Source: Ectobacillus panaciterrae DSM 19096 (lineage in GTDB: Bacteria; Bacillota; Bacilli; Bacillales; Bacillaceae_G). Taken from it: a stretch of 58,892 bases of DNA. A program made the translations under genes and the position numbers. The notes under the pieces are model-generated. The model ran no database searches, was not told the origin of the DNA, and saw nothing but the letters and a program-made list of their open reading frames with translations. The stretch is taken from NCBI RefSeq assembly GCF_000430785.1, contig NZ_AUMR01000044.1, positions 1 through 58,892 of the forward strand. Direction: 5' to 3'. Below, one piece after another: positions 19,292-30,279 of this stretch; the first letter of the stretch is position 1, and every line of letters starts with the position of its first letter.

Positions 19292-19426
19292 GTTGTGAAT
19301 TTAATACCTGTACCGTAGACAGTAGGTGCCTATATGGCTTAATTTCCTGCCGAGGTGTTTGAATAGAAACGGAAATTTTCTGTGACTATAAAACCTCCAT
19401 GTCTACTTGGCGTGGAGGTTTTTTTA
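19292..19426 (+). promoter_or_regulatory. L10 leader (ribosomal protein autoregulatory RNA)
   Basis: The segment ACCTGTACCGTAGACAGTAG...GGTGCC...CCTGCCGAGGT matches the known Firmicute L10 leader that mimics the 23S site of the L10-L12 complex. It ends in an intrinsic terminator, AAAACCTCCA / TGGAGGTTTT plus T run (19390-19426). Excess L10(L12)4 is expected to favour termination before rplJ. Confidence 0.9.
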
Positions 19427-19471
19427 TCGCGCACGGTATCGGTACAATCCAGTTCTACAGGAGGTGTAACG

Positions 19472-19972
19472 ATGAGCAAAGCAATTGAAGCAAAACAAGT
19501 CGTAGTAGCTGAGATCGCTGGCAAACTTAAGGAAAGCAAATCAACAATCGTTGTGGACTACCGCGGTTTGACAGTATCTGAAGCGACTGAACTTCGTAAG
19601 CAATTACGTGAGGCAGGTATCGAGTTCAAGGTTTACAAAAACACTTTAACTCGCCGCGCTGCAGAAGAAGCTAGCATGGCAGACTTAAACGAATACCTAA
19701 CAGGACCAAACGCTATCGCATTCAGCAATGAAGACGTAATAGCTCCTGCAAAAGTATTAAACGATTTCGCTAAAAAGCATGAAGCTTTAGAAATCAAAGC
19801 TGGTGTCATCGAAGGTAAATTAGTAAGCGTAGAAGAAGTAAAAGCAATCGCTGAACTTCCATCTCGCGAAGGCTTACTTTCTATGTTGCTTAGCGTTCTT
19901 CAAGCTCCAATCCGCAACCTTGCACTTGCTGCAAAAGCTGTGGCGGACCAAAAAGAAGAACAGGGCGCTTAA
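19472..19972 (+). CDS. rplJ: 50S ribosomal protein L10
   Basis: A 166-residue protein that anchors L7/L12 dimers at the ribosomal stalk. The N-terminal globular domain carries [19 protein letters not shown], and the C-terminal helix that recruits L12 is present. ATG 19472 follows ACAGGAGGTGTAACG; an in-frame upstream ATG at 19382 lies within the leader terminator and is rejected. rplL follows in the same transcript. Confidence 0.97.
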   Translation: MSKAIEAKQVVVAEIAGKLKESKSTIVVDYRGLTVSEATELRKQLREAGIEFKVYKNTLTRRAAEEASMADLNEYLTGPNAIAFSNEDVIAPAKVLNDFAKKHEALEIKAGVIEGKLVSVEEVKAIAELPSREGLLSMLLSVLQAPIRNLALAAKAVADQKEEQGA

Positions 19973-20035
19973 TTGTCGACCTAAACTAATTGTTTTATAC
20001 ATTTAAATTCTATGTAAATAAGGGAGGATCTCCAA

Positions 20036-20395
20036 ATGACTAAAGAACAAATCATTGAAGCGGTTAAAAATATGACTGTATTAGAACTTAACGACCTAGT
20101 TAAGGCGATCGAAGAAGAATTCGGCGTAACTGCTGCTGCTCCAGTAGCTGTAGCTGCTGGCGGTGCTGTTGAAGCTGCTGAACAAACTGAATTCGACGTA
20201 GTACTTGCTAACGCAGGCGCTCAAAAAATCAAAGTTATCAAAGTGGTTCGTGAAATCACTGGCCTTGGCTTAAAAGAAGCTAAAGAACTAGTTGACAACA
20301 CTCCTAAAGCAGTTAAAGAAGGCGCTTCTAAAGAAGAAGCTGAAGAAATCAAAGGCAAACTTGAAGAAGTTGGAGCAGTTGTTGAAGTTAAGTAA
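20036..20395 (+). CDS. rplL: 50S ribosomal protein L7/L12
   Basis: A 119-residue acidic stalk protein recruiting translational GTPases. It has an N-terminal dimerisation domain, an Ala/Val-rich hinge (about residues 38-52) and a C-terminal domain with [23 protein letters not shown] 20036 follows AAGGGAGGATCTCCAA. A strong terminator follows. Confidence 0.98.
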   Translation: MTKEQIIEAVKNMTVLELNDLVKAIEEEFGVTAAAPVAVAAGGAVEAAEQTEFDVVLANAGAQKIKVIKVVREITGLGLKEAKELVDNTPKAVKEGASKEEAEEIKGKLEEVGAVVEVK

Positions 20396-20412
20396 TTTCA
20401 CTTATGCTGCAT

Positions 20413-20446
20413 AAAAAAAGCTCGCTCTTATGCGGGCTTTTTTTTA
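20413..20446 (+). terminator. terminator after rplL
   Basis: AAAAAAAGCTCGC / GCGGGCTTTTTTT (one G-U) with a 6-nt loop and an eight- to nine-T tail. Confidence 0.9.
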
Positions 20447-20457
20447 TCCCGCTCTAA

Positions 20458-20690
20458 CTGTCCGTAGCGCAGAAGGAAATACGAGAAGAAAAAACGGACA
20501 GTAAGAGCCCGATTGGCTCAACTAACATCAGCGGAGAAAGGCGTTCCGCTGATGAAGGTTCGCCTTATCCCGCTTGTCCGTAGCGCAGAAGGAAATACGA
20601 GAAGAAAAACGGACAGTAAGAGCCCGATCGGCTCAACTAACATCATGGGACAGGTACCCTGATGAAGTTTCGTTTTATCCAATAAGGTAT
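20458..20690. repeat. two tandem imperfect ~116-bp structured repeats
   Basis: Unit 1 runs 20458-20573 and unit 2 from 20574 to about 20690. Each has three inverted repeats in order: CTGTCCG/CGGACAG (first base changed in unit 2), GAGCC/GGCTC, and a CATCA...TGATG hairpin. The last stem reads CATCAGCGGA/TCCGCTGATG in unit 1 and CATCATGGG/CCCTGATG in unit 2, so pairing is kept despite base changes. The units fill most of the rplL-ybxB gap. No transposase is present; this looks like a dispersed small intergenic repeat. Confidence 0.75.
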
Positions 20691-20794
20691 AAAATAGATG
20701 GGAAAAGGTTTATAACGGAAAGAAGGATAAGCCGCATACAGTCTTTTTTAAAGGAGCGGCAAGTTGCGGTTTGTTTCACGAAAGAGGTGGAAGA

Positions 20795-21394
20795 ATGGCG
20801 GATCATTATTTTTCTAACAGCCCGACGAGCAAAAGTGAACGAAAAAAATGGGAGTTTCAGCTGCGCGGGCATGCATTGACTTTTCTCTCTGACCATGGTG
20901 TGTTTTCGAAAAATGAAGTGGATTTTGGATCTCGTGTGCTCATTGAAACATTTCAAGCGCCGGATGCAGATGGACCGCTTCTTGATGTGGGATGCGGCTA
21001 CGGTCCGATCGGATTATCGCTTGCGAAGGAGTATAATGCGCGGCGCGTTGATATGATTGATGTAAACGAACGAGCTTTGGAGCTTTCAAAGGAAAATGCT
21101 GTGCTGAATCGCATTCATAACGTTCGCATTTTTCAAAGCAGCATATACGAACATGTAACAGATCAATATGCCGCGATTTTATCTAACCCTCCTATTCGTG
21201 CCGGAAAACAGGTTGTGCACGAAATTTTGGAAAAAGCACATGATTATCTGGTGCCTGGAGGAGAGCTTTGGATTGTTATTCAGAAAAAGCAAGGTGCACC
21301 ATCTGCTATTTCTAAAATGGAGGAAGTATACTCCTCTGTGGAAATCGTGGAAAAGAAAAAAGGATATTATATCATAAAATCAAAAAAACGTTGA
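20795..21394 (+). CDS. ybxB: class I SAM-dependent methyltransferase, RsmC-like (YbxB)
   Basis: A 199-residue protein with an SAM-binding motif I LLDVGCGYGPIGLSLA and a catalytic SNPPIRAG motif, the NPP(Y/F)-type signature of N-methyltransferases acting on guanine or adenine in RNA. RsmC methylates 16S rRNA G1207 in E. coli; the exact target here is inferred. ATG 20795 follows AAAGAGGTGGAAGA. It lies upstream of rpoB as in B. subtilis, and its stop overlaps the rpoB promoter -35. Confidence 0.9.
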   Translation: MADHYFSNSPTSKSERKKWEFQLRGHALTFLSDHGVFSKNEVDFGSRVLIETFQAPDADGPLLDVGCGYGPIGLSLAKEYNARRVDMIDVNERALELSKENAVLNRIHNVRIFQSSIYEHVTDQYAAILSNPPIRAGKQVVHEILEKAHDYLVPGGELWIVIQKKQGAPSAISKMEEVYSSVEIVEKKKGYYIIKSKKR

Positions 21395-21419
21395 CGGTTA
21401 TTTTTGGTTGTGTTAACAT
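21391..21419 (+). promoter_or_regulatory. promoter of rpoB-rpoC
   Basis: TTGACG (21391-21396) overlapping the ybxB stop codon, 17-bp spacer, TAACAT (21414-21419). A further weak candidate, TTGTAT - 16 bp - TAAAAT, lies near 21471-21495. The main start is not certain. Confidence 0.55.
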
Positions 21420-21518
21420 TATACAATGCCAATATATGATTTTCTGAGTTTGTGTATATGTATAATTTTGTATAACTTGGAAATGATAGTAAAATCGGTA
21501 AAAGATTGAAATAGAATG

Positions 21519-21552
21519 ATGGTTTTCTGATGAGAAACCATTTTTCTTTTTT
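21519..21552 (+). terminator. terminator-like hairpin in the rpoB leader
   Basis: ATGGTTT / AAACCAT with a 9-nt loop (extendable with one bulge) followed by TTTTCTTTTTT. It lies ~120 nt before the rpoB start and downstream of its promoter, so it would act as an attenuator of rpoB-rpoC rather than as the end of ybxB. Confidence 0.65.
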
Positions 21553-21671
21553 GCACGTGAAGAAATCACGTTTATGACAAGGCTGCGCTTAGGATGCGTT
21601 AGCCGTCTTTAGTTTGTTGTTTTTGCACTTTAGTGCATTTTATAATACTCATGATTTGAGGGGTGAAGCAG

Positions 21672-24600
21672 TTGACAGGTCAACTAGTTCAATACGGACG
21701 CCACCGCCAACGAAGAAGTTATGCCCGTATTAGTGAAGTATTGGATTTACCAAATCTTATTGAAATTCAGACCTCTTCTTATCAATGGTTTCTTGATGAG
21801 GGTTTACGAGAGATGTTTCAGGACATTTCCCCAATTGAAGACTTCACAGGGAATCTATCTCTTGAATTCATCGACTACAGCTTAGGTGAACCTAAGTACT
21901 CTGTAGAGGAATGTAAAGAGCGTGACGTTACATACGCTGCGCCGTTGCGTGTAAAGGTACGCCTTATCAATAAAGAGACAGGTGAAGTAAAAGAGCAAGA
22001 TGTATTCATGGGAGACTTCCCATTAATGACAGAGACGGGAACTTTTGTGATTAACGGCGCAGAGCGCGTTATCGTTTCCCAGCTTGTTCGTTCACCGAGC
22101 GTGTACTACAGCGGCAAGATAGACAAAAACGGAAAGCGCGGATTTACAGCTACTGTAATTCCAAACCGTGGTGCATGGCTGGAGTATGAAACAGATGCAA
22201 AGGATGTCGTATACGTACGTATCGATCGTACGCGTAAACTTCCTGTAACGGTATTGCTGCGTTCCCTTGGATTCGGCTCTGATCAAGAAATCGTTGATCT
22301 TTTGGGCGAGAACGAATACTTGCGGAATACATTAGAGAAAGACAATACAGACAGCACAGAAAAAGCATTGCTTGAAATTTACGAGCGTCTTCGCCCAGGC
22401 GAGCCGCCTACAGTAGATAATGCAAAGAGCTTGCTTGTTTCTCGCTTCTTTGATCCAAAGCGCTATGATTTAGCGAATGTAGGACGCTATAAAATCAATA
22501 AAAAGCTTCATATTAAAAACAGACTGTTCAACCAGCGTTTGGCAGAAACATTGGTAGATCCAGAAACAGGAGAAATTCTAGTTTCAGAAGGAACTATCTT
22601 GGATCGCCGTACATTGGATCGCATCCTTCCTTACTTAGAAAAGAACATCGGTTTCAAAGTTGCAAAGCCGATGGGCGGCGTAGTAGATGAAGATGTGAGT
22701 ATGCAATCTATCAAAATTTATGCTCCGGATGCAGATGGCGAGCATGTAATTAATGTAATCGGTAATGCAAACATCGACCGTAATGTAAAGCATATTACGC
22801 CGGCTGACATTATTGCATCTATCAGCTACTTCTTCAATCTTCTTTATAAAGTAGGAGATACAGACGATATCGACCACTTAGGAAACCGTCGTCTTCGCTC
22901 CGTAGGAGAATTGCTGCAAAATCAATTCCGAATCGGTCTTTCTCGTATGGAACGCGTTGTTCGCGAGAGAATGTCCATTCAAGATACAAATGCAATTACA
23001 CCGCAAGCGTTAATTAATATCCGCCCGGTTATTGCATCTATTAAAGAGTTCTTCGGAAGCTCCCAGCTATCTCAGTTCATGGACCAAACAAACCCGCTTG
23101 CAGAGCTAACGCATAAGCGTCGTCTTTCTGCACTCGGTCCGGGCGGTTTGACGCGTGAGCGTGCAGGCTTTGAAGTGCGTGACGTTCACTACTCTCACTA
23201 CGGCCGTATGTGTCCGATTGAAACGCCAGAGGGTCCAAACATCGGTTTGATTAACTCCTTGTCTTCCTTCGCAAAGGTAAATGAGTTCGGTTTTATTGAA
23301 ACACCTTACCGCCGCGTTGATCCGGAAACAGGACGTGTTACAAACCGCGTAGATTACCTGACAGCGGACGAAGAAGATAACTATGTAGTGGCACAGGCAA
23401 ATATGCGTCTTTCTGAAGAAGGAGAGTTTCTTCATGAAGATATCATCGCTCGTTTCCGCGGTGAGAACACCGTTGTAAACCGCGATCGTGTAGATTACAT
23501 GGATGTTTCTCCGAAGCAGGTAGTATCTGCCGCAACAGCATGTATTCCATTCTTAGAAAACGATGACTCCAACCGTGCGCTTATGGGTGCGAACATGCAG
23601 CGTCAAGCAGTTCCATTGTTAAACCCGGAAGCTCCTATCGTAGGTACTGGTATGGAGTACGTATCCGCAAAAGACTCTGGTGCTGCAGTAATCTGTAAAC
23701 ACCCGGGCGTTGTAGAACGCGTAGAAGCAAAAGAAGTTTGGGTACGCCGTTATGTAGAAGTAGATGGTCAAAAGGTAAAAGGTGATCTAGACCGCTACAG
23801 AATGTTGAAATTTATCCGTTCCAATCAAGGAACATGCTATAACCAACGTCCGATCGTGAGCGTTGGAGACCAAGTAGTAAAAGGAGAAATCCTTGCTGAC
23901 GGTCCTTCCATGGAGAAAGGCGAGCTTGCGCTTGGCCGCAACGTGCTTGTAGGCTTCATGACATGGGACGGTTATAACTATGAGGATGCAATCATCATGA
24001 GCGAGCGTCTTGTGAAAGATGATGTTTACACATCTGTTCATATTGAAGAATATGAATCGGAAGCTCGTGATACAAAGCTTGGACCAGAAGAAATTACACG
24101 CGATATCCCGAACGTAGGGGAAGACGCGCTTCGCAACCTGGATGAGCGCGGCATCATCCGCATCGGTGCTGAAGTAAAAGACGGAGATCTTCTTGTTGGT
24201 AAAGTAACGCCAAAAGGTGTAACAGAACTGACTGCAGAAGAGCGTCTCTTACATGCAATTTTCGGTGAAAAAGCACGTGAAGTCCGCGATACATCCTTAC
24301 GTGTTCCGCATGGCGGCGGCGGTATTATCCTGGATGTGAAAGTGTTCAACCGTGAAGACGGAGATGAGCTTCCGCCAGGAGTTAACCAACTTGTTCGCGC
24401 ATATATCGTGCAAAAACGTAAAATTTCTGAAGGTGACAAAATGGCGGGCCGACACGGTAACAAGGGTGTTATCTCCCGTATTTTACCGGAAGAAGATATG
24501 CCGTACCTTCCAGACGGCACACCGATCGATATCATGTTAAACCCATTGGGAGTACCTTCCCGTATGAACATCGGTCAGGTATTAGAGCTTCATATAGGTA

Positions 24601-25205
24601 TGGCGGCACGCTACCTAGGCATTCATGTAGCGTCTCCAGTATTTGACGGTGCTCGTGAGGAAGATGTGTGGGCAACGATTCAAGAAGCAGGCATGGCTCG
24701 CGATGCAAAAACAGTCCTTTATGACGGGCGTACTGGTGAACCGTTTGATAATCGTGTATCTGTAGGTGTTATGTACATGATCAAGCTTGCGCACATGGTT
24801 GATGATAAGCTCCATGCTCGTTCTACTGGACCTTACTCACTTGTAACGCAACAGCCTCTAGGCGGTAAAGCGCAGTTCGGCGGACAGCGCTTTGGTGAGA
24901 TGGAGGTTTGGGCGCTTGAAGCTTACGGTGCTGCTTATACACTTCAAGAAATCTTAACAGTTAAGTCTGATGACGTAGTAGGACGTGTGAAGACATACGA
25001 AGCGATTGTCAAAGGCGAGAACGTTCCAGAGCCTGGTGTTCCGGAATCCTTCAAGGTATTAATTAAGGAACTGCAAAGCTTAGGTATGGATGTTAAGATG
25101 ATGTCCAGCGAAGATAAGGAAATTGAAATGCGCGACGTCGATGAAGATGACGACCATCAATCTGCCGATAAGCTAAATATCGAAGTTGAGACAACGAAAG
25201 AATAA
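21672..25205 (+). CDS. rpoB: DNA-directed RNA polymerase beta subunit
   Basis: A 1177-residue catalytic subunit. The rifampicin-binding cluster reads [15 protein letters not shown] with no known resistance substitution visible. The conserved DGYNYEDAI and [12 protein letters not shown] motifs of the active centre are present. The C-terminus is acidic. I chose TTG 21672 ([13 protein letters not shown]) because it matches the family N-terminus and has GAGGGGTG 8 bp upstream; an in-frame GTG 9 bp earlier overlaps that site. rpoC starts 38 bp later. Confidence 0.98.
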   Translation: MTGQLVQYGRHRQRRSYARISEVLDLPNLIEIQTSSYQWFLDEGLREMFQDISPIEDFTGNLSLEFIDYSLGEPKYSVEECKERDVTYAAPLRVKVRLINKETGEVKEQDVFMGDFPLMTETGTFVINGAERVIVSQLVRSPSVYYSGKIDKNGKRGFTATVIPNRGAWLEYETDAKDVVYVRIDRTRKLPVTVLLRSLGFGSDQEIVDLLGENEYLRNTLEKDNTDSTEKALLEIYERLRPGEPPTVDNAKSLLVSRFFDPKRYDLANVGRYKINKKLHIKNRLFNQRLAETLVDPETGEILVSEGTILDRRTLDRILPYLEKNIGFKVAKPMGGVVDEDVSMQSIKIYAPDADGEHVINVIGNANIDRNVKHITPADIIASISYFFNLLYKVGDTDDIDHLGNRRLRSVGELLQNQFRIGLSRMERVVRERMSIQDTNAITPQALINIRPVIASIKEFFGSSQLSQFMDQTNPLAELTHKRRLSALGPGGLTRERAGFEVRDVHYSHYGRMCPIETPEGPNIGLINSLSSFAKVNEFGFIETPYRRVDPETGRVTNRVDYLTADEEDNYVVAQANMRLSEEGEFLHEDIIARFRGENTVVNRDRVDYMDVSPKQVVSAATACIPFLENDDSNRALMGANMQRQAVPLLNPEAPIVGTGMEYVSAKDSGAAVICKHPGVVERVEAKEVWVRRYVEVDGQKVKGDLDRYRMLKFIRSNQGTCYNQRPIVSVGDQVVKGEILADGPSMEKGELALGRNVLVGFMTWDGYNYEDAIIMSERLVKDDVYTSVHIEEYESEARDTKLGPEEITRDIPNVGEDALRNLDERGIIRIGAEVKDGDLLVGKVTPKGVTELTAEERLLHAIFGEKAREVRDTSLRVPHGGGGIILDVKVFNREDGDELPPGVNQLVRAYIVQKRKISEGDKMAGRHGNKGVISRILPEEDMPYLPDGTPIDIMLNPLGVPSRMNIGQVLELHIGMAARYLGIHVASPVFDGAREEDVWATIQEAGMARDAKTVLYDGRTGEPFDNRVSVGVMYMIKLAHMVDDKLHARSTGPYSLVTQQPLGGKAQFGGQRFGEMEVWALEAYGAAYTLQEILTVKSDDVVGRVKTYEAIVKGENVPEPGVPESFKVLIKELQSLGMDVKMMSSEDKEIEMRDVDEDDDHQSADKLNIEVETTKE

Positions 25206-25243
25206 TTGGGTATAACCTGTAGATTAAAAGGGAGGTAGGCCCC

Positions 25244-28200
25244 TTGATAGATGTAAACAACTTTGAATATATGAAGATTGGACTTGCTTCACCCGACAAG
25301 ATTCGTTCTTGGTCACACGGTGAAGTAAAGAAGCCAGAAACGATTAACTATCGTACGTTAAAGCCTGAAAAAGACGGTTTATTCTGTGAGCGCATTTTCG
25401 GTCCTACAAAGGACTGGGAATGCCATTGCGGTAAATATAAGCGCGTCCGTTATAAAGGCGTAGTTTGTGACCGATGCGGTGTGGAAGTAACTCGTGCGAA
25501 AGTACGCCGCGAGCGCATGGGCCATATCGAATTAGCTGCTCCTGTATCGCACATTTGGTATTTCAAAGGCATCCCGAGCCGCATGGGACTTGTATTAGAC
25601 ATGTCCCCTCGTGCGCTTGAGGAAATTATCTACTTCGCTTCTTACGTTGTCACAGAAAGCGGAGATACGCCGCTTGAGAAGAAGCAGCTTTTATCCGAGA
25701 AGGAATACCGTGCGTATCGTGAAAGATACGGCAGCACTTTCCAAGCATCTATGGGTGCAGAAGCTATTAAAAAGCTATTGCAAGATATCGACTTGGATAA
25801 AGAAGTAGATCATTTGAAAGAAGAATTAAAGACGGCACAAGGCCAACGTCGTACACGTGCTATTAAGCGTTTGGAAGTATTAGAAGCATTCCGCGGTTCC
25901 GGAAATGAGCCGTCTTGGATGGTATTAGACGTTCTTCCAGTTATTCCGCCGGAGCTTCGTCCGATGGTTCAATTAGACGGCGGACGTTTTGCTACTTCTG
26001 ACTTGAACGACTTATATCGCCGTGTAATCAACCGTAATAACCGTTTGAAGCGTCTTCTTGATCTTGGTGCACCAAGCATTATCGTGCAAAACGAAAAGCG
26101 TATGCTCCAAGAAGCAGTAGATGCGCTAATTGACAACGGCCGCCGCGGACGTCCTGTTACAGGACCGGGCAACCGTCCATTAAAATCTCTTTCTCATATG
26201 CTAAAAGGTAAGCAGGGACGTTTCCGTCAAAACTTGCTTGGTAAGCGTGTGGATTACTCTGGCCGTTCCGTTATCGTAGTAGGACCGAACTTAAAGATGT
26301 ATCAATGCGGATTACCTAAGGAAATGGCTCTTGAGCTATTTAAACCTTTCGTAATGAAAGAGCTAGTGGAAAAAGGATTGGCTCACAATATTAAGAGTGC
26401 GAAGAGAAAAATTGAGCGCGTACAGCCTGAAGTTTGGGACGTTCTTGAATCTGTAATCAAAGAACACCCAGTGCTTCTAAACCGTGCCCCGACTCTTCAC
26501 CGTCTTGGTATTCAGGCGTTTGAGCCAACTCTTGTAGAAGGCCGCGCAATCCGTCTTCACCCGCTCGTATGTACAGCATATAACGCGGACTTTGACGGAG
26601 ACCAAATGGCGGTTCACGTACCGCTTTCTTCCGAAGCACAAGCAGAAGCACGTTTGCTTATGTTAGCGGCGCAAAACATCTTGAACCCGAAAGATGGAAA
26701 GCCAGTTGTTACGCCGTCTCAGGATATGGTATTAGGTAACTATTACCTAACGCTTGAGCGCGCTGATGCAGTCGGCGAAGGTATGGTATTCAAAGATACA
26801 AACGAAGCATTGATTGCATACCATAACGGATATGTACATTTGCATACTCGTGTTGCGGTTGCAGCAGGCTCTTTAAATAACCAAACGTTTACAAAAGAAC
26901 AAAACGGCATGCTGTTGTTAACAACAGTTGGAAAGCTTATATTCAACGAAATCTTGCCAAAATCTTTCCCTTACATTAACGAACCTACGAAGAGCAACTT
27001 AGAGAGAGAAACACCTGCTAAGTATTTTGTTCCAAAAGGTGCAGATGTAAAGGCTATGATTGCTGAGCGTGAAGAAGTAGCGCCGTTTAAGAAGGGGATT
27101 CTTGGTAACGTCATCGCTGAAGTGTTCAAACGTTTCCAAATTACAGAAACATCTCGAATGCTGGACCGCATGAAGAACCTAGGATTTAAGCATTCCACAA
27201 AAGCCGGTATTACAGTTGGTGTGGCAGACATCGTTGTATTAGGCGAAAAAGAACAAATTCTACAAGAAGCGCAAGCGAAGGTAGATAATGTTACAAAACA
27301 ATTCCGTCGCGGTTTAATTACGGAAGAAGAGCGTTACGATCGCGTTATTACTATTTGGAGTAATGCGAAGGATGTTATCCAAGGAAAACTGATGAAGTCC
27401 TTGAACAAGCGCAACCCAATCTTCATGATGAGTGATTCCGGTGCCCGTGGTAACGCATCCAACTTTACGCAGCTTGCAGGTATGCGCGGATTGATGGCAA
27501 ACCCATCCGGCCGTATCATCGAGCTTCCAATCAAATCAAGTTTCCGCGAAGGTTTAACAGTACTCGAGTATTTCATTTCCACGCATGGTGCGCGTAAAGG
27601 TCTTGCCGATACAGCGCTTAAGACTGCTGACTCTGGTTACTTGACTCGCCGTCTCGTTGACGTAGCACAGGATGTTATCGTACGCGAAGACGATTGCGGT
27701 ACAGACAGAGGCTTGCTTGTACGTGCAATTAAAGAAGGAAACGAAGTTATCGAATCCTTATACGATCGTCTCGTAGGACGCTTTGCAAGAAAAACTTTGA
27801 AGCATCCAGGAACGAATGAAGTACTTGTGAGTGAAAATGAGTTAATTACAGAAGATCTTGCAACTGTAATTGTTGAAGCGGGCGTGGAAGAAGTATACAT
27901 TCGCTCTGCCTTCACATGTAACACTCGCCACGGCGTATGTAAGAAGTGTTATGGACGTAACCTTGCAACTGGTACGGATGTAGAAGTTGGAGAGGCGGTA
28001 GGTATTATTGCAGCCCAATCCATCGGTGAACCTGGTACACAGTTGACGATGCGTACATTCCATACAGGCGGGGTTGCAGGAGACGATATCACGCAAGGTT
28101 TACCGCGTATCCAAGAGCTATTCGAAGCGCGTAATCCAAAAGGTCAGGCAGTGATTTCTGAGATTGACGGTTATGTTGCAGCAATCAATGATGTGAAAGA

Positions 28201-28855
28201 TCGTCAAGAAGTTGTTATCCAAGGTGACGTAGAGAGCCGTCCGTATACAATTCCTTACGGCGCTCGCCTGAAAGTGGCGGAAGGTCAGCGTATTATGCGC
28301 GGTCAAGAACTTACAGAAGGTTCTATCGATCCGAAGGAATTATTAAAAGTAAAAGATAACAAAGCGGTGCAAGAGTACTTGCTGCGTGAAGTTCAAAAAG
28401 TATACCGTATGCAAGGGGTAGAAATCGGTGATAAGCACGTTGAGGTAATGGTTCGCCAAATGCTTCGCAAGGTGCGCGTAATGGACGCTGGAGATACAGA
28501 CGTATTGCCAGGAACATTGCTTGATATTCACCAATTCACGGATGCAAACGCAAAAGTATTACTAGAAGGCAAGCAGCCGGCAACAGCTCGTCCTGTACTT
28601 CTCGGTATTACAAAAGCATCCCTTGAAACTGATTCCTTCTTGTCTGCTGCTTCGTTCCAAGAAACAACTCGTGTTCTTACAGATGCAGCAATTAAAGGTA
28701 AACGCGATGAGCTTCTAGGTCTGAAAGAGAATGTAATTATCGGTAAGCTTGTTCCGGCCGGTACAGGTATGAGCCGCTACCGCAAAGTAGAGCTTACGAA
28801 GCAATCTCCGGAAGATGCAATTGTGCAAAACACTGAGGTTTATGTAGAAAGCTAA
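25244..28855 (+). CDS. rpoC: DNA-directed RNA polymerase beta' subunit
   Basis: A 1203-residue catalytic subunit. The Mg-binding NADFDGDQM motif is intact, the N-terminal zinc ribbon has CHCGKYK followed by CDRCGVE, and the second zinc site shows CGT...C..CYGR. Start is TTG 25244 ([19 protein letters not shown]) with GGGAGGTAGG upstream. No clear terminator follows; the next 290 bp carry a promoter for rpsL instead of the L7Ae-like gene usual in Bacillus. Confidence 0.98.
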   Translation: MIDVNNFEYMKIGLASPDKIRSWSHGEVKKPETINYRTLKPEKDGLFCERIFGPTKDWECHCGKYKRVRYKGVVCDRCGVEVTRAKVRRERMGHIELAAPVSHIWYFKGIPSRMGLVLDMSPRALEEIIYFASYVVTESGDTPLEKKQLLSEKEYRAYRERYGSTFQASMGAEAIKKLLQDIDLDKEVDHLKEELKTAQGQRRTRAIKRLEVLEAFRGSGNEPSWMVLDVLPVIPPELRPMVQLDGGRFATSDLNDLYRRVINRNNRLKRLLDLGAPSIIVQNEKRMLQEAVDALIDNGRRGRPVTGPGNRPLKSLSHMLKGKQGRFRQNLLGKRVDYSGRSVIVVGPNLKMYQCGLPKEMALELFKPFVMKELVEKGLAHNIKSAKRKIERVQPEVWDVLESVIKEHPVLLNRAPTLHRLGIQAFEPTLVEGRAIRLHPLVCTAYNADFDGDQMAVHVPLSSEAQAEARLLMLAAQNILNPKDGKPVVTPSQDMVLGNYYLTLERADAVGEGMVFKDTNEALIAYHNGYVHLHTRVAVAAGSLNNQTFTKEQNGMLLLTTVGKLIFNEILPKSFPYINEPTKSNLERETPAKYFVPKGADVKAMIAEREEVAPFKKGILGNVIAEVFKRFQITETSRMLDRMKNLGFKHSTKAGITVGVADIVVLGEKEQILQEAQAKVDNVTKQFRRGLITEEERYDRVITIWSNAKDVIQGKLMKSLNKRNPIFMMSDSGARGNASNFTQLAGMRGLMANPSGRIIELPIKSSFREGLTVLEYFISTHGARKGLADTALKTADSGYLTRRLVDVAQDVIVREDDCGTDRGLLVRAIKEGNEVIESLYDRLVGRFARKTLKHPGTNEVLVSENELITEDLATVIVEAGVEEVYIRSAFTCNTRHGVCKKCYGRNLATGTDVEVGEAVGIIAAQSIGEPGTQLTMRTFHTGGVAGDDITQGLPRIQELFEARNPKGQAVISEIDGYVAAINDVKDRQEVVIQGDVESRPYTIPYGARLKVAEGQRIMRGQELTEGSIDPKELLKVKDNKAVQEYLLREVQKVYRMQGVEIGDKHVEVMVRQMLRKVRVMDAGDTDVLPGTLLDIHQFTDANAKVLLEGKQPATARPVLLGITKASLETDSFLSAASFQETTRVLTDAAIKGKRDELLGLKENVIIGKLVPAGTGMSRYRKVELTKQSPEDAIVQNTEVYVES

Positions 28856-28897
28856 AATTTTCTAGCATAAATTTTACGTGAAATTGCATTAGGGCAG

Positions 28898-28930
28898 TTG
28901 ACATTGCACTCGGCAAGATGTTAATATAAT
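28898..28930 (+). promoter_or_regulatory. promoter of the rpsL (str) operon
   Basis: TTGACA (28898-28903) is followed by overlapping -10 candidates: TAATAT (28922-28927, 18-bp spacing) and TATAAT (28925-28930, 15 bp from TTGCAC at 28904-28909). The leader to rpsL is ~210 nt and contains GAGAGC/GCTCTC (near 29050-29066) and ACCAC/GTGGT (29100-29118) hairpins. Confidence 0.65.
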
Positions 28931-29146
28931 CAAGGTTGCTCCTAAAGGGATATTTTCGGACGATGTATAAAGCACGTTGCGATAATCTCTGGGTGTTGAG
29001 CAAGGAGCTTCAAAATATTTATAATCGGTTAAAACTGTTTTTGTGAGGCGAGAGCGTGCGGCTCTCCCTTGCAAGAACTTTGTTTTCAACTAATAATGAA
29101 CCACCTGGATATGTGGTCATACAAAGATGTGAAGGGAGGATAAACC

Positions 29147-29569
29147 ATGCCTACTATTAACCAATTAGTAAGAAAAGGTCGTACTGATAAAGTATGGAAA
29201 TCCAAATCACCTGCGTTAAACAAAGGTTTCAACTCTTTGAAGAAAAAATCAACGGATCTATCTGCTCCACAAAAACGTGGCGTATGTACTCGTGTTGGTA
29301 CAATGACTCCAAAGAAACCAAACTCCGCGTTGCGTAAATACGCTCGTGTACGTTTAACAAACGGTATTGAGGTTACTGCTTATATCCCAGGTATCGGACA
29401 TAACTTACAAGAGCATAGCGTAGTATTAATTCGCGGTGGTCGTGTAAAGGACTTACCAGGGGTACGTTACCACATCGTTCGCGGTGCGCTTGACACAGCT
29501 GGTGTTAACAACCGTGCGCAAGGACGTTCTAAATATGGTACTAAGAGACCAAAAGCTGCTAAAAAATAA
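29147..29569 (+). CDS. rpsL: 30S ribosomal protein S12
   Basis: A 140-residue decoding-centre protein. The conserved [17 protein letters not shown] and [11 protein letters not shown] loops carry the lysines whose substitution gives streptomycin resistance; both are wild type here. ATG 29147 follows AAGGGAGGATAAACC. First gene of the str operon. Confidence 0.98.
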   Translation: MPTINQLVRKGRTDKVWKSKSPALNKGFNSLKKKSTDLSAPQKRGVCTRVGTMTPKKPNSALRKYARVRLTNGIEVTAYIPGIGHNLQEHSVVLIRGGRVKDLPGVRYHIVRGALDTAGVNNRAQGRSKYGTKRPKAAKK

Positions 29570-29601
29570 TAGACATTCTGCTTTGAAAGGAGGAACTAAA
29601 C

Positions 29602-30072
29602 ATGCCTCGTAAAGGACCTGTTTCTAAAAGAGACGTATTACCAGATCCGCTTTACAACTCTAAGCTTGTAACTCGTCTAATCAACAAAATGATGATTGAC
29701 GGTAAAAAAGGTACATCTCAAGCTATTCTTTATAATGCATTTGATATCGTACGCGATCGTGCAGGCAAAGATCCTATGGAAGTATTTGAACAAGCGCTTA
29801 AGAACATCATGCCAGTTCTTGAAGTTCGTGCTCGTCGTGTCGGCGGTGCTAACTACCAAGTTCCAGTAGAAGTTCGCCCAGAGCGTCGTACTACATTAGG
29901 TCTTCGCTGGTTAGTAAACTACGCTCGTCTTCGTGGTGAAAAAACTATGGAAGAGCGTCTAGCTAACGAAATTCTTGATGCTGCTAACAACAGCGGTGCA
30001 TCTGTTAAGAAACGTGAGGACACTCACAAAATGGCAGAAGCGAACAAAGCGTTTGCTCACTACCGCTGGTAG
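29602..30072 (+). CDS. rpsG: 30S ribosomal protein S7
   Basis: A 156-residue primary 16S-binding protein that organises the 30S head. It begins [20 protein letters not shown], and the C-terminal arm [15 protein letters not shown] is intact. ATG 29602 follows AAAGGAGGAACTAAAC, 32 bp after rpsL. Confidence 0.98.
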   Translation: MPRKGPVSKRDVLPDPLYNSKLVTRLINKMMIDGKKGTSQAILYNAFDIVRDRAGKDPMEVFEQALKNIMPVLEVRARRVGGANYQVPVEVRPERRTTLGLRWLVNYARLRGEKTMEERLANEILDAANNSGASVKKREDTHKMAEANKAFAHYRW

Positions 30073-30114
30073 AATTAAAATAGTAGTTGTATGCATAAAG
30101 CTGCTGAGCTTGTT

Positions 30115-30162
30115 GTTCATGAAAAGTAGAGAGAGGGAGAAATTCCTCTCTCTTCAATGAAC
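30115..30162 (+). other. hairpin in the rpsG-fusA spacer
   Basis: Outer stem GTTCAT/ATGAAC and inner stem GAGAGAGG/CCTCTCTC (30129-30136 with 30145-30152) enclose an 8-nt loop. There is no T tract. It may be an mRNA processing or regulatory structure in the 207-nt spacer before fusA. Confidence 0.45.
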
Positions 30163-30279
30163 GTCCCTTTTACATAATTAGGGTGTCTTTGGATATACTC
30201 ACCATGTATGATGAGCAGGCAGCTTTTATGCTACCCATAAAAAATCCAATCCAACTAAAGGAAGGAGAAAAAATACCAT

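Noticed and set aside
20574-20879. A 101-codon open frame covering the second rplL-ybxB repeat and the start of ybxB
   Set aside because: It runs through repeat DNA and overlaps ybxB in another frame, with no ribosome-binding site. A chance frame.
24038-24571. A 177-codon minus-strand open frame within rpoB
   Set aside because: It is antisense to a highly conserved gene and reflects its codon bias; no start context or family resemblance.
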